From an uncultured Anaerolineales bacterium (GTDB taxonomy: Bacteria > Chloroflexota > Anaerolineae > Aggregatilineales > Aggregatilineaceae): a stretch of DNA of 64,000 nucleotides. The position numbers and the translations under genes were made by a program. Below, one piece after another: positions 62,740-64,000 of the stretch; the stretch's first letter is position 1, and every line of letters begins with the position of its first letter. The stretch is from the NCBI GenBank assembly GCA_937135955.1, contig CAKZOB010000054.1:1-64000 (forward strand), read 5' to 3'. The notes under the pieces were generated by a model. It searched no databases, was not told the origin of the DNA, and was given only the letters and a program-made list of their open reading frames with translations.

Positions 62740-63483
62740 ATGGGCGCGACCGAACACCTGAAGCGAGTTCTCCCCGTCTGGCTCGCCCTCCTCAGCGCAA
62801 TGCTCGCGTGTACTCTGAGCACGTCCCCGCCGGACGAGACGGCGCAGCGCCTGGAACACGCGCCGTTGGTGCTGATCCTGGCCCCTGTCAACGGCAGCAC
62901 CTACGCCGAAGGGACGCGCGTCGCGCTGCAGGCGATCGCCCAGGACACCGGTACTGGGGTCGCCCGCCTGGAATTCCGCATAGACGGCATCGTCGTCGGC
63001 ACCGTCACCTCTGAGAATCCGGCGGGCACAGCCTCTTTGCTGGCCCGCGCCGAATGGATTGCCAGCGAGCGGCGCAAACACCTGTTGACCGTTGAAGCCT
63101 TTCGCGCCGACGGCTCCTCGCTGGGCGTGAGCGACGTATCGCTACAGGTCATTGCTCCCCCAGGTGCGGCTGCCGAAAGCACTCCGCCTGGCGCTGCGAC
63201 CGCCACAGTCGCTCCTTCGCCCCCACCACAAGACGGCAGTGCCATTGTGTCCGGGCCGACCGCCCGCATCAACGTCAACGATCTCAATGTGCGTGCAGGG
63301 CCAGGTACTGCCTATCCCGTCTTGGGCACGCTGGCCTTCGGGACTCAGGTACCGGTGACGGGCCGCATCGCCGACGGCACCTGGCTGGCGATCCCTTTCA
63401 ACGGCACGACTGGCTGGATTTTCACTGAACTGACCACACTGGAAGGCGACCTGACCGCCATCCCCGTGCTGGAAGGGTTCTAG
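62740..63483 (+). CDS. Lipoprotein with Ig-like and SH3b domains
   Basis: 247 residues; SD GAGGAG before the ATG at 62740. A signal peptide ends in lipobox SAMLAC. An Ig-like beta domain (about 38-140; LILAPVNGSTYAEGTRVALQ, RLEFRIDGIVVGTV) is followed by a Pro/Ala-rich linker and a bacterial SH3 domain (VNDLNVRAGPGTAYPVLGTL ... GWIFTELTTLEG). Such proteins attach to the envelope and often bind peptidoglycan or polysaccharide. Its stop overlaps the convergent gene that follows by four bases. Confidence 0.85.
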   Translation: MGATEHLKRVLPVWLALLSAMLACTLSTSPPDETAQRLEHAPLVLILAPVNGSTYAEGTRVALQAIAQDTGTGVARLEFRIDGIVVGTVTSENPAGTASLLARAEWIASERRKHLLTVEAFRADGSSLGVSDVSLQVIAPPGAAAESTPPGAATATVAPSPPPQDGSAIVSGPTARINVNDLNVRAGPGTAYPVLGTLAFGTQVPVTGRIADGTWLAIPFNGTTGWIFTELTTLEGDLTAIPVLEGF

Positions 63484-64000
63484 AACTGATAGCCCAGCCC
63501 ATCGGCTACCAGGGCCGGGTCAATGGGCGTCTGCGGGATGATGACGAGCAGATCGGGCGTCACCCGTTCGCGCCGGTAGGCGATCCCCTCTCGCTGGAAA
63601 GCCTGCTCGAAGCACGTCTCCCCTTGATCCGGCAACACCACCTCCACGAACGCCACGCGGCTGGCCGCGTAGATGCGCAGCGGCACATCGGGGAAACGCA
63701 CCAACCCCCTTGCCCCGTAGATGTCATACCAGTCTGCCGCCAGCACTCGCTCGCGGGTGGCGAACATCAGCACGTGCGCGATGCCAACATCCGTCCACAC
63801 ATGCCGGATGTTCTCGCGGTCGAGGAACGCGATCAGCGGCTCCAGGGTCGCCGGCTGGCGCGTATAGTAGGGTGACGCGAACCCCTTGACGAGGTCGAGG
63901 CGGCTGCTGCCCAGCAGGTTTAGCCCGGCGACGCTGGTCAACAATGCCGCCGCCAGCCAACGCCGCCAGAGCCGCCCCCTGCCCAGCCAGACGGCCAGCG
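63480..64000 (-). CDS. Membrane protein C-terminus, possibly a glycosyltransferase (5' part beyond the edge)
   Basis: The frame is open from 64000 to the stop at 63480, giving 173 residues of a larger protein. It has a basic-flanked TM helix (RRWLAAALLTSVAGLNLLG) followed by a soluble domain (LIAFLDRENIRHVWTDVGIAHVLMFATRERVLA). The pattern of a long membrane part and a C-terminal soluble domain resembles the GT39/ArnT-like glycosyltransferases common in Chloroflexota, but too little is present to be certain. Confidence 0.6.
   Translation of the reverse strand, partial: LAVWLGRGRLWRRWLAAALLTSVAGLNLLGSSRLDLVKGFASPYYTRQPATLEPLIAFLDRENIRHVWTDVGIAHVLMFATRERVLAADWYDIYGARGLVRFPDVPLRIYAASRVAFVEVVLPDQGETCFEQAFQREGIAYRRERVTPDLLVIIPQTPIDPALVADGLGYQF

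Overview
The window is about 60-65% GC, densely coded, and reads as a chromosomal segment of an uncultured or little-studied member of the Chloroflexota, probably Anaerolineae-like. The assignment is inference. It rests on many single-TM/TPR and TPR-TolB proteins with Pro/Thr linkers, GAF sensor kinases, a Gram-positive-style GAAC-N4-GTTC SOS box, CIRCE-controlled groEL, a SAM-I riboswitch, an L10 leader, and an LprG-type lipoprotein/MFS pair. No phage, insertion sequence, CRISPR array or rRNA was seen.

Layout. 1-4.1 kb: a divergent sugar locus with a PTS EIIA-HPr-EI polyprotein (cut by the left edge) and a LacI-type gene fused in frame to the C-terminal part of a transaldolase plus glucose-6-phosphate isomerase; three matching palindromic operators lie between them. 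4.1-10.1 kb: Ser/Thr kinase, groEL with two CIRCE boxes, and two membrane-anchored TPR paralogs. 10.6-19.5 kb: PfkB-family kinase, endonuclease III, GAF/GAF histidine kinase, RlmB, CysRS, MTA/SAH-deaminase-like amidohydrolase, PIN-TRAM membrane protein and tRNA-Leu(TAA). 19.7-23.9 kb: four consecutive paralogs built on one TPR-like module plus a TM helix, two of them with TolB-type propellers. 24-24.6 kb: an OmpR-type response regulator.

25.0-29.9 kb is the most unusual part: a tightly packed seven-gene minus-strand operon with two membrane-anchored paralogs, an E2-like protein with a candidate catalytic Cys, a JAMM/JAB-like protein with an E2-like tail, a ThiF/E1-like adenylating enzyme, an 86-residue acidic protein and a Nudix hydrolase. 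It looks like a bacterial ubiquitin-conjugation-like system with no recognisable ubiquitin-like modifier. Three of the proteins share a C-terminal SLxELL-type motif.

30.5-48.7 kb: type IIA topoisomerase B subunit (SOS box upstream), RmlA-like transferase, TPR and FHA proteins, trehalose synthase, an unknown protein, L10/L7-L12 with leader and attenuator, a TgpA-like transglutaminase, a lipoprotein esterase, a DUF1232 protein, and an exopolysaccharide cluster (two Wzz-like proteins, a CpsD-like ATPase lacking the Walker-A Lys, RmlA, HAD phosphatase, RmlB). 48.8-53.3 kb: aspartoacylase-family hydrolase, REC-GAF protein, and an LprG-like lipoprotein with a 14-TM-type MFS transporter. 53.6-60.4 kb: methionine block (MTHFR/homocysteine methyltransferase fusion and MetH under a SAM-I riboswitch, with divergent homoserine dehydrogenase). 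60.5-64 kb: small unknowns, a GNAT, an SH3b lipoprotein and the C-terminus of a membrane protein.

A palindromic GC-rich repeat family recurs in intergenic gaps at about 10.3, 30.1 and 53.5 kb, with a tail fragment at 24.9 kb.
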